Positions 28,427 through 37,999 are shown, counted from the first letter of the stretch. The stretch: 64,000 nt of DNA from JAWWPG01 sp037719575 (GCA_037719575.1 JBBJMF010000001.1:31843-95842); one strand, 5' to 3'. Numbers and translations are program-made. Notes: a model not told the origin generated them from the letters alone.

Positions 28427-31400
28427 TCAGAGCGGGGGAAGCGCGGGTGGCTGCTTCGCGGGTGACTTCGCCAGCAGCTGCTGCACCAGGGTGACCGCAT
28501 AGTCGAGCTGCACATCGCGGTCGGCGACTCGGTCGTGCGGCGCAGCGACGACCTCGATGTCGGGGTCGACGCCGTAGTTCTCGACCCCCCACCCGAAGCC
28601 CTCGAACCAGAACGAGAACCGCGGCTGGGTAACCGCTGTGCCGTCGACCAGGCTGTAGCGTCCGTCGATGCCGACAACACCGCCCCAGGTTCGGGTGCCG
28701 ACAACTGGCCCCAGCTCGAGCGACCTGATCGCCGCCGTGATGATGTCACCGTCGGAGCCCGCGTAGGAGTCGGTCACGGTCACCATCGGGCCGCGACGCG
28801 CGTCGCCCGGGTATGACTCCGGTTGGTAACCGCGGGCCAGGTCCCAGCCGATGATCTTGCGGGCCAGCTTCTCGAGCACCAGCTGCGAGGTGTGCCCTCC
28901 CCGGTTGCCCCGGACGTCGACAACGAGCGCGTCGCGCCCGACCTCGGTGCGCAGGTCGCGGTGCAGCTGCGCCCACCCGCCGGACACCATGTCGGGCACG
29001 TGCACGTAGCCGACCTTCCCGTCAGTGGCCGTATGGACGTAGTCACGCCGGCCGTTGACCCAGTCCTGGTAGCGCAGCGGCATCTCGTCCGCGAGCGGTA
29101 CGACGACCACGCGCCTTGGCGACCCTCCGGAGCGTTGCGCCAGCGTCAGCTCGACGGGCTTGCCGGCGGTCCCGACGAGCAACGCCCCCGGGCTGACCGA
29201 CTCGGACGTGGGCCGCCCGTCGACGCCGGCGATGGCGTCACCCACGTGCGCCGCGACGCCAGGCGCGGTCAGCGGGGAGCGAGCCCGTGGCTCCGACGAC
29301 TCACCGGGGACGATCCGCACGATCCGCCAGGTGCCGTCTACGAACGCCAGGTCCGCGCCCAGCAGCCCTTGCCGCCGCCCCACGTCACCGGCGGCGGGTT
29401 TGGGCATCACGTAGGCGTGCGACGTACCGAGCTCGCCGTGCATCTCCCAGATCAGGTCGACGAGGTCGTCGTGCGACCCGAGCCGGTCGAGCAGGGGGCG
29501 GTAGCGGTCGGCCGCACCCGGCCAGTCGACACCCCTCATGTCTGCGCGCCAGTAGTGGTCGCGCATTAACCGCCACGCCTCGTCGAACATCTGCCGCCAC
29601 TCGGCGCGCGGCTCGACCTCGACCCGCACCCGGTCGAGGTCGACCTTGACGATCTCCGGGTCGTCCTTCTCGGCCTTGCGTGCGCCGGGGACGACCCGCA
29701 GCTCTTCCTTGTCGACGACGACGAGCCTGGTGCCATCCCCACTCGCCTCGACCCGGTCGAGCGCCTCCGCCAGCTCCTGAGTCTTCCCGGTCTTGAGGTC
29801 GATGTGCTCGAGAACGGCTCGGCTAGGCTCGTCCTCCACCTTGGCCCGGTCGTCGCCCAGCTCCCCTTGCAGCGGACTCTTGAGCCAGACAAGTCCCCCG
29901 GCCACCGCCCGCAGCTGCTGATAGTGACCGCCCGGCACCGGCAGCGGAATCAGGCGCTGGTCGAGGCCTTCAACGTCGACGCGGGTCGGCTCGGGCACCT
30001 TGTCCTTCGTGGCCCCGGCAGCGGCCACGGCTGCTGCCGCGGCTGGGGCCACGGCGCCCGATGCGGCCAGAGCCGCCTCGATACCGCCGTCGGCCGCGTC
30101 ACCCAGTGCCCGCCCGCCGACCTGCGGGTCGAACGGCGACGGGGTGTCGGCGGCGAGCGGCACCAGGTGCGGCCGGCAGCCGTTGGGGAACGACAGGTCG
30201 AAGACGAAGCTGTCGTAGACCGGGTCGAGGCTGCGCACCGACAAAAAGGCCAGGTGCAGGCCGTCCGCGGTGAACACCGGCTCGGTGTCGGTGAACCGCA
30301 GCGGGGTCACGTCGAAGGCCTTGCGGCGGCTGCCGAGCTCGACCATCCGGAGGTGGCGCAGTCGGTCGTCGTCGCCGGGCGCCGACCACGCCAGCCACCT
30401 CGAGTCGGGCGAGAACACCGGACCCTGCATGTCCCCGCCCTCGGCCTGGTCCACCACGCGGAGCCGGGCCGGCCGCCCAACCGGGCCGACGGGCACCGTC
30501 ACAACCTGCAACCGTCCGTCGTGGCTCGCGATCGCCAGCGTCTGGCCGTCGGGCGAGGCCGCCAGCGCGAGCACCCGACCCACCGTGCCGGCCGCCACCA
30601 GCACGGCCGGTGCGGCGTCGACGTCCTGCGTGCTCACGAGCTCGATGGCGTCGTCCCCCCCGGCATCCGTCACCCATGCGACTCGCCTGCTGTCCCCGAG
30701 CGTGACGGGCAGCCGGCGCCGTACGCCAGATCCGTCGGCAAGGACCCGCACCGGGCCGTCACGATGGGTGAGCCAGTGCACGGTGCCGCGGATCTCGACG
30801 GCCGACGTCCGGCCGGTCGGGTCGGGCGAGATCGTGCCCAGCCGGCCGGCAGCCTTGACCCGGTGGGGCTGCTGCGACGTCCGCGGTCCGCCGAGGCGTA
30901 CGTCGACCTCTCGGGCGGTGGCGTCGGGCTCCAGGCTGTCGAGCAGGTAGAGCGACCCACCTGCGACGTACACCACCGACCGGCCGTCCGACGACGCGTG
31001 CCGGGCATAGAACGTGCCGTCGGAGTGACGCGTCAGCCGTGAGACGCTCGGGGCCCGCTTGCCCACCGTCGCGCTGTAGACCTGCCCGCGGTCCTCGTGG
31101 TCGGAGACGAAGCCGATTCGCTGCCGACCGCCGTCGCTCACCGTCCACAGCGGGGCGACCAGGCTCGAAGGCAGGTCGGCGAACACCCGCCTGAACTCGC
31201 CCTCGCCGGTCAGGTCCAGCCAGAGCTGGGCAGCCGTGCCGCCCCGGTAGCGCTTCCACCACGCGGGCTCGACCGTCGTCGAGGTCGATAGCAGGACACC
31301 GCCGTCGGGACCGAGAGCGATGTCGTCGATCCAACCGTAGGGGAGCCGGCGACTCGGCGACCCGTCGACGGGCACCGCGTGGGCGAAGGCGCGGTACCGC

Positions 31401-31732
31401 TCACTCTGGCCAACGGTGCTGACGACGAGGATCTCGGTGTCGGAGAGCCAGCCCCGCACCATGGTCCGCTGCTGTCCCCAGAACGTGAGGCGCCGCGCGA
31501 CGCCGCCCTCGGCGGGCGCCACGTAGACCTCGAAAGCACCGTCGCGATCGGCGGTCCAGGCGACCAGGCTGACATCGGGCGACAGCCTCGGTGACCTGGC
31601 CGGGGCATGGTCGGCGCTGACGCGGTAGGCCCGCCCGCCGCCGCGGCCGGTCAGCCAGATGTCGTTCTCGGCAACGAACACGATGTTGTCGCCGCTGATG
31701 TGGGGGTAGCGCAGGTACGCGTCGGTGGTCAC
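28427..31732 (-). CDS. Tricorn-like S41 family protease
   Basis: A very large (1101-residue) serine protease of the tricorn/S41 type. The first about 540 residues are two beta-propeller-like regions of WD/TolB repeats (for example ARSPRLSPDVSLVAWTADRDG, PVFSPDSRWLAWSAPGDD). An Ala-rich linker (AVAPAAAAAVAAAGAT) follows near 560, then a tricorn C1 domain (DEAWRLMRDHYWRADMRGVDWP), a PDZ-like domain, and the S41 catalytic core with VDVRGNRGGHTSQLVLEKL and the nucleophile region TDSYAGSDGDIITAAIR near 1010. No signal peptide is seen, so it should be cytosolic. I start at GTG 31732, which lies 8 nt after TAGGGT; GTG or ATG at 31762 would add ten residues. Confidence 0.87.
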   Translation of the reverse strand: MTTDAYLRYPHISGDNIVFVAENDIWLTGRGGGRAYRVSADHAPARSPRLSPDVSLVAWTADRDGAFEVYVAPAEGGVARRLTFWGQQRTMVRGWLSDTEILVVSTVGQSERYRAFAHAVPVDGSPSRRLPYGWIDDIALGPDGGVLLSTSTTVEPAWWKRYRGGTAAQLWLDLTGEGEFRRVFADLPSSLVAPLWTVSDGGRQRIGFVSDHEDRGQVYSATVGKRAPSVSRLTRHSDGTFYARHASSDGRSVVYVAGGSLYLLDSLEPDATAREVDVRLGGPRTSQQPHRVKAAGRLGTISPDPTGRTSAVEIRGTVHWLTHRDGPVRVLADGSGVRRRLPVTLGDSRRVAWVTDAGGDDAIELVSTQDVDAAPAVLVAAGTVGRVLALAASPDGQTLAIASHDGRLQVVTVPVGPVGRPARLRVVDQAEGGDMQGPVFSPDSRWLAWSAPGDDDRLRHLRMVELGSRRKAFDVTPLRFTDTEPVFTADGLHLAFLSVRSLDPVYDSFVFDLSFPNGCRPHLVPLAADTPSPFDPQVGGRALGDAADGGIEAALAASGAVAPAAAAAVAAAGATKDKVPEPTRVDVEGLDQRLIPLPVPGGHYQQLRAVAGGLVWLKSPLQGELGDDRAKVEDEPSRAVLEHIDLKTGKTQELAEALDRVEASGDGTRLVVVDKEELRVVPGARKAEKDDPEIVKVDLDRVRVEVEPRAEWRQMFDEAWRLMRDHYWRADMRGVDWPGAADRYRPLLDRLGSHDDLVDLIWEMHGELGTSHAYVMPKPAAGDVGRRQGLLGADLAFVDGTWRIVRIVPGESSEPRARSPLTAPGVAAHVGDAIAGVDGRPTSESVSPGALLVGTAGKPVELTLAQRSGGSPRRVVVVPLADEMPLRYQDWVNGRRDYVHTATDGKVGYVHVPDMVSGGWAQLHRDLRTEVGRDALVVDVRGNRGGHTSQLVLEKLARKIIGWDLARGYQPESYPGDARRGPMVTVTDSYAGSDGDIITAAIRSLELGPVVGTRTWGGVVGIDGRYSLVDGTAVTQPRFSFWFEGFGWGVENYGVDPDIEVVAAPHDRVADRDVQLDYAVTLVQQLLAKSPAKQPPALPPL

Positions 31733-31740
31733 GAGAGCCG

Positions 31741-31746
31741 ACCCTA
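31741..31746 (-). promoter_or_regulatory. -10 element of a leaderless promoter (tricorn-like protease)
   Basis: TAGGGT on the minus strand, 8 nt before the GTG at 31732. Confidence 0.5.
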
Positions 31747-31813
31747 CAAGGCGCCCGGTCACTGTGGTCAGCCGTTAAGTCACGGCCTCATCACGAGGAA
31801 CCACCCGCAAGGC

Positions 31814-32341
31814 TCACTCGTCCCGACCGACACCTCGTGAGGCCAGGAGACTCTCGCGATGCGCCGCGTAGCCGACCATCCACGAGGGCTCCAGCCGGAA
31901 CAGCGCGGTGTCGCCCCACGAGAGCGGTGACGAGCCGTAGTGGTCGGTGAGGTGGGCGAGCGTCGCGTCGTAGGTCGCGTCGTCCTCCGTGATCCGGTAC
32001 GCCGACCCGTGGGTGAAGACACCGAGCTCCTCCCCCTCCACGTACGACGCACTCACCGCCGGCCTTGCCAGCAGCTGCCTCGCCTTGGCGGACGTGACGC
32101 TCGTGCTGAAGACCCAGCAGGCGTGCAGGAAGTGACCGTCGACCGCGCTCACGCGCGGCTCACCACGGGCCGTCACCGTCGCAAGGCTCAGCGTCCGCAT
32201 CCCCGACATCAGCCCGGTGATCTCGGTGGCCCGCAGAGTTCGCCGGTCGTCGATGATCCCCCGCAGATGGTCGGTCGCGCCGGCGAGCGCAGCATCGAGG
32301 ATGCCTTGCAGCCGGCGCAGCTCCGCACGAGTCTCGAACAT
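31814..32341 (-). CDS. Pyridoxamine 5'-phosphate oxidase-like flavin-binding protein
   Basis: A 175-residue protein with a helical N-terminal segment (about 45 residues) and a split-barrel core: MRTLSLATVTARGEPRVSAVDGHFL near residue 48-72 (quoted in part) and KARQLLARPAVSASYVEGEELGVF near 85-105. This is the PPOX-like fold; no catalytic substrate residues can be assigned. It lies 43 nt downstream of the AraC/DinB regulator gene on the same strand and may be controlled by it. ATG 32341 has AAGGGA about 10 nt upstream. Confidence 0.65.
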   Translation of the reverse strand: MFETRAELRRLQGILDAALAGATDHLRGIIDDRRTLRATEITGLMSGMRTLSLATVTARGEPRVSAVDGHFLHACWVFSTSVTSAKARQLLARPAVSASYVEGEELGVFTHGSAYRITEDDATYDATLAHLTDHYGSSPLSWGDTALFRLEPSWMVGYAAHRESLLASRGVGRDE

Positions 32342-32384
32342 CTGCCTCGTCCCTTCGATCGACCGGCCCGGGAGGACGGTCTCG

Positions 32385-33308
32385 CTACTCGACCTCGGCG
32401 ACCTCGGCGACCCACTTGCGGGGGTCGCCGTAGCCGAGGTCGCTTACTCCGGCTGAGGCCAGGGCACCCACGACGAGCGTGCGGCGATGGGCCGCGAACG
32501 TCAGCACGTGGGCGATCAGACCACCGTAGGTGAAGACCTCCGGCGGCGAGCAGTTCGCATCGACGAACGTCTCGTCGAGCCGGCCATCCGTCACCACGTC
32601 GCGGACGTGGCCTAGGAAGACCGGCCCGACCGTCGCCAGCCGCGTCCTCATCCTCTCGACACCCTCGTGGTCCTCGATGCCCCAGTCGTAGTCCCGCTGG
32701 GCGATGACCTCGTTCCACATGTCCATCTGCCCGATCAGCCTCGACAGCAGCGAGCGGAGCGTGGGGTCGTCGTCGACGCCCTCGACCGACACGACGATCG
32801 GCTCGTCAAGAGTGGGGTCATCGAGCCCGCTCGCGCGGTCGACCATCTCCCCGACAAGCCAGATGTGGTGCTCGACCATTCGGGTGAGGAGTTCCATGGG
32901 TGTCACCTTCGTTCGGGCGGGCAGTCGCAGGCCGCCGGGGGGATGGAAGTGCACTCCGTTCGGAGCGGGGAGCTGGACCCGCGTCGGCGCGTTGCGCCAG
33001 TGGGAGGGCGCCACACCGTATGCGCGAGCGAATGCCCGGGTGAACGCCTCGTGCGAGGAGTAGCCCGCCTCGACCGCGATGTCGAGGACACCCGTCGTGC
33101 TGGTCCGCAGCCGGAAAGCGGCCCGCTCGAGGAGCACCCGACGACGGAAGCGGCCGGGAGTCTCGCCGCTTGCCGCGCCCACGAGCCGGTCGAAGTGGGA
33201 GCGCGACAGGTACATCCGGGCAGCCAGGTCGTCGCCGGTCGCGTCGTGGTCGTCGAGGTGCGACGCCAGCGACCTCACGAACGAGCTGAACGTGTCCGTC
33301 GTACCCAT
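32385..33308 (-). CDS. AraC-type regulator with a DinB-like C-terminal domain
   Basis: A 307-residue protein. Residues about 10-110 are an AraC helix-turn-helix pair: LAARMYLSRSHFDRLVGAASGETPGRF and LDIAVEAGYSSHEAFTRAFARAYGVAPSHWR (quoted in part: FARAYGVAPSHWR), the second being the family signature. Residues about 145-300 look like a four-helix DinB/YfiT-type domain (MVEHHIWLVGEMVDRA with a metal-type histidine pair, later AHVLTFAAHRRTLVVGAL). HTH at the N-terminus with a DinB-like sensor or enzyme domain after it is known in actinobacteria, but its ligand is unknown. ATG 33308 is chosen because the family-like sequence starts just after it. Confidence 0.75.
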   Translation of the reverse strand: MGTTDTFSSFVRSLASHLDDHDATGDDLAARMYLSRSHFDRLVGAASGETPGRFRRRVLLERAAFRLRTSTTGVLDIAVEAGYSSHEAFTRAFARAYGVAPSHWRNAPTRVQLPAPNGVHFHPPGGLRLPARTKVTPMELLTRMVEHHIWLVGEMVDRASGLDDPTLDEPIVVSVEGVDDDPTLRSLLSRLIGQMDMWNEVIAQRDYDWGIEDHEGVERMRTRLATVGPVFLGHVRDVVTDGRLDETFVDANCSPPEVFTYGGLIAHVLTFAAHRRTLVVGALASAGVSDLGYGDPRKWVAEVAEVE

Positions 33309-33369
33309 ACCGTCGACTCTGCCGCAGTCCCGATCTCGACGCTTGATCGATTTCACCGCGCAGAAGGGG

Positions 33370-34293
33370 CTACCTCGTCCAGATGTCCCTGATCGTGGCG
33401 GTCTTGCGCGCCTGCCCGAGACGGGGGACGCCGTACATGTCCTCCATGGTGCGGAGCACGCTGTAGTGCGTGATGGGCTCGGCGAAGTCTCCAGTCTTGA
33501 CGTCGGCTCCGTAGAAGATCGTGGCGATCTGGTTATCGGCGCTGCGGTCGTCCTCGTCGAACGTGACGATCAGCAGGCTGTTGTTCTGCTTCGCCCAGGT
33601 GGCGTAGTCACCGAGGTTGGTCTGCAGCCAGGTGTCGCCGGTGTCGATCGGGCAGTCGTGCATGTCGCTGCACAGGTTGGGGATGACCCAGGATACGTCG
33701 GGGAGCTGGGTGTAGTCGCTGGGGAACGACGTGAAGGGCTGCTGCGCCTGGGCCGGGACGTTCGGGAAGTTTGCCCAGGGTGCGTGCTTGCGGCGGTATG
33801 AGCCGCTGACGCACACCAAGTCTCCGGCGTTTGGCAGGCCCTCGGAGTAGCTGGTGAACGTGAACCCCGCCGCCAGCATCTCGTTCGCCTGGTTGTTCCC
33901 CGTGAACGTGTGCGGGCAGCTGTTGTCGATGATGCCGTGCGTCGACCCGGAGAACAGCGCGAGGTAGTTCGGCTGGCTGGGGTGGATGACCGCGTACGAC
34001 TGGGTGAAGTTCGCCCCGTGGTCGGCGAGGAACTTGAAGTAGGGCGTGTCGGGGTTGCCGATGATCGAGCCTTGCGTCTTGTTCTCGAAGACCACGAGGA
34101 CGAGGTGGTCGGGCCGTGGAACGACCCTGGGACCGCTCGTGAACGTCTGGTCGGCGGGTGTTCGGCCGGGATGCGAGGCCGTCGAGTCGTCGGGCGACGG
34201 GGACGCTCCGCAGGCAGCGAGACCTGCGACGAGGACCAGCGCAGACCCCGCTCGCAGGAGGGTCGGGCGGTCGACCCTCATGCGCTGGCTCAT
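33370..34293 (-). CDS. Lipoprotein phosphoesterase (acid phosphatase-like)
   Basis: A 307-residue exported enzyme related to PF04185 phosphoesterases (phospholipase C/acid phosphatase type). The N-terminus is a lipoprotein signal with lipobox LAAC near residue 25-28. The catalytic-type motifs are HLVLVVFENKTQGSIIGNP near 62, HPSQPNYLALFSGS near 103 and IVTFDEDDRSADNQI near 240, which supply the metal-binding Asp/Glu/His/Asn residues. It probably acts at the outer face of the membrane on a phosphate ester of unknown identity. The start is ATG 34293, 6 nt after TATCCT, and follows menD by 28 nt. Confidence 0.78.
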   Translation of the reverse strand: MSQRMRVDRPTLLRAGSALVLVAGLAACGASPSPDDSTASHPGRTPADQTFTSGPRVVPRPDHLVLVVFENKTQGSIIGNPDTPYFKFLADHGANFTQSYAVIHPSQPNYLALFSGSTHGIIDNSCPHTFTGNNQANEMLAAGFTFTSYSEGLPNAGDLVCVSGSYRRKHAPWANFPNVPAQAQQPFTSFPSDYTQLPDVSWVIPNLCSDMHDCPIDTGDTWLQTNLGDYATWAKQNNSLLIVTFDEDDRSADNQIATIFYGADVKTGDFAEPITHYSVLRTMEDMYGVPRLGQARKTATIRDIWTR

Positions 34294-34299
34294 CAGGCG

Positions 34300-34305
34300 A
34301 GGATA
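34300..34305 (-). promoter_or_regulatory. -10 element of a leaderless promoter (phosphoesterase)
   Basis: TATCCT on the minus strand, 6 nt before the ATG at 34293, inside the short gap after menD. Confidence 0.5.
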
Positions 34306-34321
34306 GCGGTTTCGAAGCCAC

Positions 34322-35962
34322 CTACGGTGACCGTCTTGGTGGGCCGACTAGCTCGGCGAGCCGACCGGCCATGGCCCGCCTGCCCGACCGGCTGACGGGC
34401 ACCTCCACGACCCTGATGCCGTGGACGTCCTCGGCCAGCAGCGTCCGCAGGTCGCGGGCGGTGTCGGCGCGGAGGTACGTCGTACCGGTCGCCTCGCAGA
34501 GCGCGCGCAGGTCGACGCCGTGGGGGGTGCCGAACACCCGCTCGTACGACCCGCTGAACTGTTGGGCGCCCTGCTCGAGAGCTGCGAAGATCGCGCCTCC
34601 GTCGTCGTTCGCGACCACGATCGTGAGGTCGGGGACGGGCTCGCCCGGCCCGATAACGAGGCCGTTCGCGTCGTGGATGAATGTTATGTCGCCAAGGTAG
34701 GCGATGGCGCGGGAGGAGTGTCGGCCGAGTGCCGCGCCGATGGCCGTCGAGACCGTGCCGTCGATCCCCGCCAGCCCCCGGTTGCCGAGCACGAGCCGCC
34801 GCTGGCCGGCGGGGTAGGGCGGCATCATCAGGTCGAGGTCACGCACCGGCTGGGAGCTGCCGACCACGAGCAGTGCCTCCGGGGTCACTGTTGCGGCGAT
34901 CTCGGCGGCGACCCGCAGCGGCGCTGCGTCGGCGTCGGTCGCCGCGAACGAGTCGAGCCGCTCCGCCAGGTCCCGGTCGGCCTGCCGCCACTCGTCGACC
35001 CACGACTCGTCGTCGGCGCCGTCGACGGCCGGGACCGCCGGCAGGTGGCGCGCGACCCGGCCCGGGTCGGTCGCCAGGCCACCGGGCGCCGCGACGGAGA
35101 CGACCTCGATGTCGCGACGCGAGATGAGCCTGGTCACGGGGCGGGACAGCGTCGGGTGCCCGGTCACGACGACGCGCTCGATCTGGTCGGCCAGCCCGGT
35201 GCTGAGCAGCAGCCGGTAGGTACGGATCGCGTGGGTACCGGTGCGGGACCCGGACGTGGGCTCGGCGAGCAGTGGCCAGTTCGCCTGCTGAGCCATCAGC
35301 CGGGCCGGCGGGCCCGCGTCGTCGCCGGCGACGACGACCGTGCGTGGTCCGCGCTCGAGTCGCACGCCACCATCCACGCGGGTCGACCGACGACCGTAGA
35401 CCTCGTCGGGAGGGTCCCGGTCCTGCGCCCCGGAGAGGTCGACCGGGACGGTTTCGGGCAGCAGCGGCTCCGCGAACTGGACGTTGACGTGGGTCGGTCC
35501 GAGTGTCTCCAGGGCGTTCTTCACAGTGGCGGCCGCCAGCCGCGGGTCATCCACCGAGACGTCGACGCAGGCGACATGCGGGCCGAAGATGTGAACCTGG
35601 TCTGTTGTCTGGTTGGCGCCGGTGCCCCGCATGGCACTCGGGCGGTCAGCGGTCAGGACGAGAAGCCGCTCTCCGACGTGGGACGCCTCCAGGACCGCCG
35701 GATGCAGGTTGGCGACGGCAGTGCCCGACGTCGTGACGACGGCCACCGGTCGATGGCTGCCCTTGGCCAGACCGAGGGCGAGAAAGCCCGCCGTCCGCTC
35801 ATCGACCCGGACGTGCAGCCGGAGCAGTCCCTCGGCGTCGGCCTGGTGCAGGACCACGGCGAGGGCGGCCGACCTGGAGCCGGGCGAGAGCACGACGTCG
35901 CCGACGCCCGAACTGCGCAACGCGGCGACAACCGCAACCGCCATCGACGTCGAGGTGTTCAC
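34322..35962 (-). CDS. menD: SEPHCHC synthase (MenD)
   Basis: A 546-residue thiamine-diphosphate enzyme that joins isochorismate and 2-oxoglutarate in menaquinone synthesis. The N-terminal domain carries GVGDVVLSPGSRSAALAV (residues about 20-37) and RVDERTAGFLALGLAKGS near 53, with the conserved active-site glutamate. The C-terminal TPP domain has LGNRGLAGIDGTVSTAIGAAL near 395 (quoted in part: NRGLAGIDGTVSTAIG) and DITFIHDANGL near 425. GTG 35962 overlaps the menC stop by 4 nt (GTGA). Confidence 0.94.
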   Translation of the reverse strand: MNTSTSMAVAVVAALRSSGVGDVVLSPGSRSAALAVVLHQADAEGLLRLHVRVDERTAGFLALGLAKGSHRPVAVVTTSGTAVANLHPAVLEASHVGERLLVLTADRPSAMRGTGANQTTDQVHIFGPHVACVDVSVDDPRLAAATVKNALETLGPTHVNVQFAEPLLPETVPVDLSGAQDRDPPDEVYGRRSTRVDGGVRLERGPRTVVVAGDDAGPPARLMAQQANWPLLAEPTSGSRTGTHAIRTYRLLLSTGLADQIERVVVTGHPTLSRPVTRLISRRDIEVVSVAAPGGLATDPGRVARHLPAVPAVDGADDESWVDEWRQADRDLAERLDSFAATDADAAPLRVAAEIAATVTPEALLVVGSSQPVRDLDLMMPPYPAGQRRLVLGNRGLAGIDGTVSTAIGAALGRHSSRAIAYLGDITFIHDANGLVIGPGEPVPDLTIVVANDDGGAIFAALEQGAQQFSGSYERVFGTPHGVDLRALCEATGTTYLRADTARDLRTLLAEDVHGIRVVEVPVSRSGRRAMAGRLAELVGPPRRSP

Positions 35963-36933
35963 GGTCGTCGCCCCTCGAGCACGCCAAGGCAGGCTGTCAG
36001 CCGCTCTCGCCAGCGCGACACGGTGGTCCGGTCGGGCCTGGCCCGGTCGACCAGCTCCGCGTCGGGCGCGGCCCGCCGGACGGTGAGCAGACCGTCCACC
36101 GCCGTCAGCGGAGACGCCGACAGGTCGTGCGAGAGGAGCAAGGTGGTCGCGAGCCCGCAGGCATAGGGCAGCTCCGGCAGGGCGGCCGCGAGCGCGACGC
36201 CCGCGGCGATCCCGACCGACGACTCGAGGGCGCTCGACACCACGACCGGCATGTCGATCTGCTCCGCGAGTCGCAGGCAGGCCCGAACCCCGCCGAGCGG
36301 CTGCACCTTGAGGACGGCGATGTCGGCGGCGCCGAGGCGGGACACCCGCAGCGGGTCGGCGACCCTGCGGATGGACTCGTCGGCGGCGATCGGCACCTCG
36401 ACTCGTCGACGGACCGCGGCGAGCCCCTCCACGGTGGTGACCGGCTGCTCGACGTACTCGAGCCCCACCTCGTCCAGCCGCGCGATCGCATGGACTGCCT
36501 GCTCAACGTCCCAGCCGCCGTTGGCGTCGACGCGGATCCTCGCGTGCGGACCCATCGCGTCGCGCACCGCGAAGACGCGGGCGACGTCGTCGTCGAGCGA
36601 CTGCCCGGTCTCGGCGACCTTGACCTTGGCGGTCGTGCAGCCGTGCGACCCGGTCACGATCGCCGCGGCCTGCTCAGGGGCCACTGCGGGAACCGTGCAG
36701 TTGACCGGCACCCGGTCGCGCACCGGCGGCGGGAACCCGAGGTCGGCGGCCTCGATCGCGGCCGCGAGCCAGGACGCTGACTCCTCGACCGGGTAGTCCC
36801 AGAACGGGCTGAACTCGCCCACCCCGGAGGGTCCGTGGAGCAGCATCCCTTCGCGGTGCCCGACGCCACGGAACGTGACCGTCATCGGCAGCGAGAACAC
36901 GTCGACTCGCCGCCCGGCAGTGAGGTCAGCCAC
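35959..36933 (-). CDS. menC: o-Succinylbenzoate synthase
   Basis: A 324-residue enolase-superfamily enzyme that dehydrates SHCHC to o-succinylbenzoate. The KxK catalytic motif is TAKVKVAE near residue 101, the metal ligands are in RVDANGGWD near 134, EQPVTT near 161 and AADES near 185, and the second catalytic lysine in AVLKVQPLGG near 207. GTG 36933 overlaps the menE stop by 8 nt. The length is on the short side of the family but all key residues are present. Confidence 0.92.
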   Translation of the reverse strand: MADLTAGRRVDVFSLPMTVTFRGVGHREGMLLHGPSGVGEFSPFWDYPVEESASWLAAAIEAADLGFPPPVRDRVPVNCTVPAVAPEQAAAIVTGSHGCTTAKVKVAETGQSLDDDVARVFAVRDAMGPHARIRVDANGGWDVEQAVHAIARLDEVGLEYVEQPVTTVEGLAAVRRRVEVPIAADESIRRVADPLRVSRLGAADIAVLKVQPLGGVRACLRLAEQIDMPVVVSSALESSVGIAAGVALAAALPELPYACGLATTLLLSHDLSASPLTAVDGLLTVRRAAPDAELVDRARPDRTTVSRWRERLTACLGVLEGRRP

Positions 36934-37987
36934 GCCGGCTGGCCGTCTCGCGAATTAACGTCTGCCGGTCGAGCTTGCCCGATGCCAGCATCGGCAGCCG
37001 ATCGACAACGGTGAGCTCCAGGGGTGCCCACTCGCGCGGATGGGCGTCGCCCACGAAGTCGCGCAGCTCGGCTCGGCTCGGCGGCCGAGCAGCCGGGTGA
37101 GCAACCACGTACGCGACGACGCGCGAGCCCCACTCCAGGTCGGGTACGCCGACGACGGCGGCCTGGTCGACGCTCGGGTGGGCGAGCAGCCGCCGTTCGA
37201 CCACGGCGAGGGGCACGTTGACGCCTCCGGAGACGACGACGTCGTCCAGCCTGCCCAGCACCTCCAACCGGCCCCACCGGTCGATGGAGCCGGCGTCGGG
37301 AGTGTGTAGCCATCCCGCTCGCAGCACCTCGGCGGTGAGCGCCGGCTCGTCGACGTACCTGTCGAAGAGCACCGGTCCGGACACCAGGACCCGGCCCCGG
37401 TCGCCCAGCCTCGCCTGGACGCCGTCGAGCGGGACTCCGTCGTAGACGCATCCACCGCAGGTCTCGCTCATGCCGTACGTCGTCACGACCAGGACGCCCA
37501 CTGCGCGAGCCGCCGCCAGCAGGTCGGACCCGGCGGCCGAGCCACCGAGCAGGACCGCATCGAGGCCCGCGAGCGTCTCGGCATCGCGCCGGCTCTCCAG
37601 CATCCGGTGCAGCTGGGTCGGCACCAGGGCCAGGTAGCGGCGCCGGTGGGTGAGCGCCCGGGTGGCGGACGCCAGGTCGGGGTGGTCCGCGAGCGTGACC
37701 GGGCTGCTGCCGGCGAGCAGCGAGCGGACGACGACTTGCATCCCCGCGACATGTCGCACGGGAAGCGCCAGCACCCACTGCCCGGCTCCGCCGAGCCGGT
37801 CCGCCGTGGCGTGGGCGGAGAACCTCACGGCCGCCGCGGAGAGGGCGACCTGCCTCGGCTCACCGCTCGACCCCGACGTCAGGACGCTCAACGGGGGTGG
37901 GGCGTCGGCGCCGAGCCAGTCGGCGAGCAGCCGCTCGACGCCGGCCGGCGACCCGGCGAGCGGGCGAAGCGTGGGCGCTGCCTCCAT
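36926..37987 (-). CDS. menE: o-Succinylbenzoate-CoA ligase
   Basis: A 353-residue AMP-forming ligase, short compared with the usual 450-500, as in other actinobacteria. The P-loop is VLTSGSSGEPRQVAL near residue 34, followed by TTYGMSETCGGCVYDG near 167 and the C-terminal lysine region LASGKLDRQTLIRE near 335. It activates o-succinylbenzoate with CoA for MenB, whose gene is not in this window. It is first in the menE-menC-menD series. The start is ATG 37987, 6 nt after TAGGGT. Confidence 0.9.
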   Translation of the reverse strand: MEAAPTLRPLAGSPAGVERLLADWLGADAPPPLSVLTSGSSGEPRQVALSAAAVRFSAHATADRLGGAGQWVLALPVRHVAGMQVVVRSLLAGSSPVTLADHPDLASATRALTHRRRYLALVPTQLHRMLESRRDAETLAGLDAVLLGGSAAGSDLLAAARAVGVLVVTTYGMSETCGGCVYDGVPLDGVQARLGDRGRVLVSGPVLFDRYVDEPALTAEVLRAGWLHTPDAGSIDRWGRLEVLGRLDDVVVSGGVNVPLAVVERRLLAHPSVDQAAVVGVPDLEWGSRVVAYVVAHPAARPPSRAELRDFVGDAHPREWAPLELTVVDRLPMLASGKLDRQTLIRETASRRG

Positions 37988-37993
37988 CTCGCC

Positions 37994-37999
37994 ACCCTA
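37994..37999 (-). promoter_or_regulatory. -10 element of a leaderless promoter (menE-menC-menD)
   Basis: TAGGGT on the minus strand, 6 nt before the ATG of menE. Confidence 0.55.

Noticed and set aside
29310..29330. ATCCGCC occurrence as another copy of the 21-bp repeat
   Set aside because: It lies within the tricorn-like protease coding sequence and lacks the GTNAC half and the tandem arrangement.
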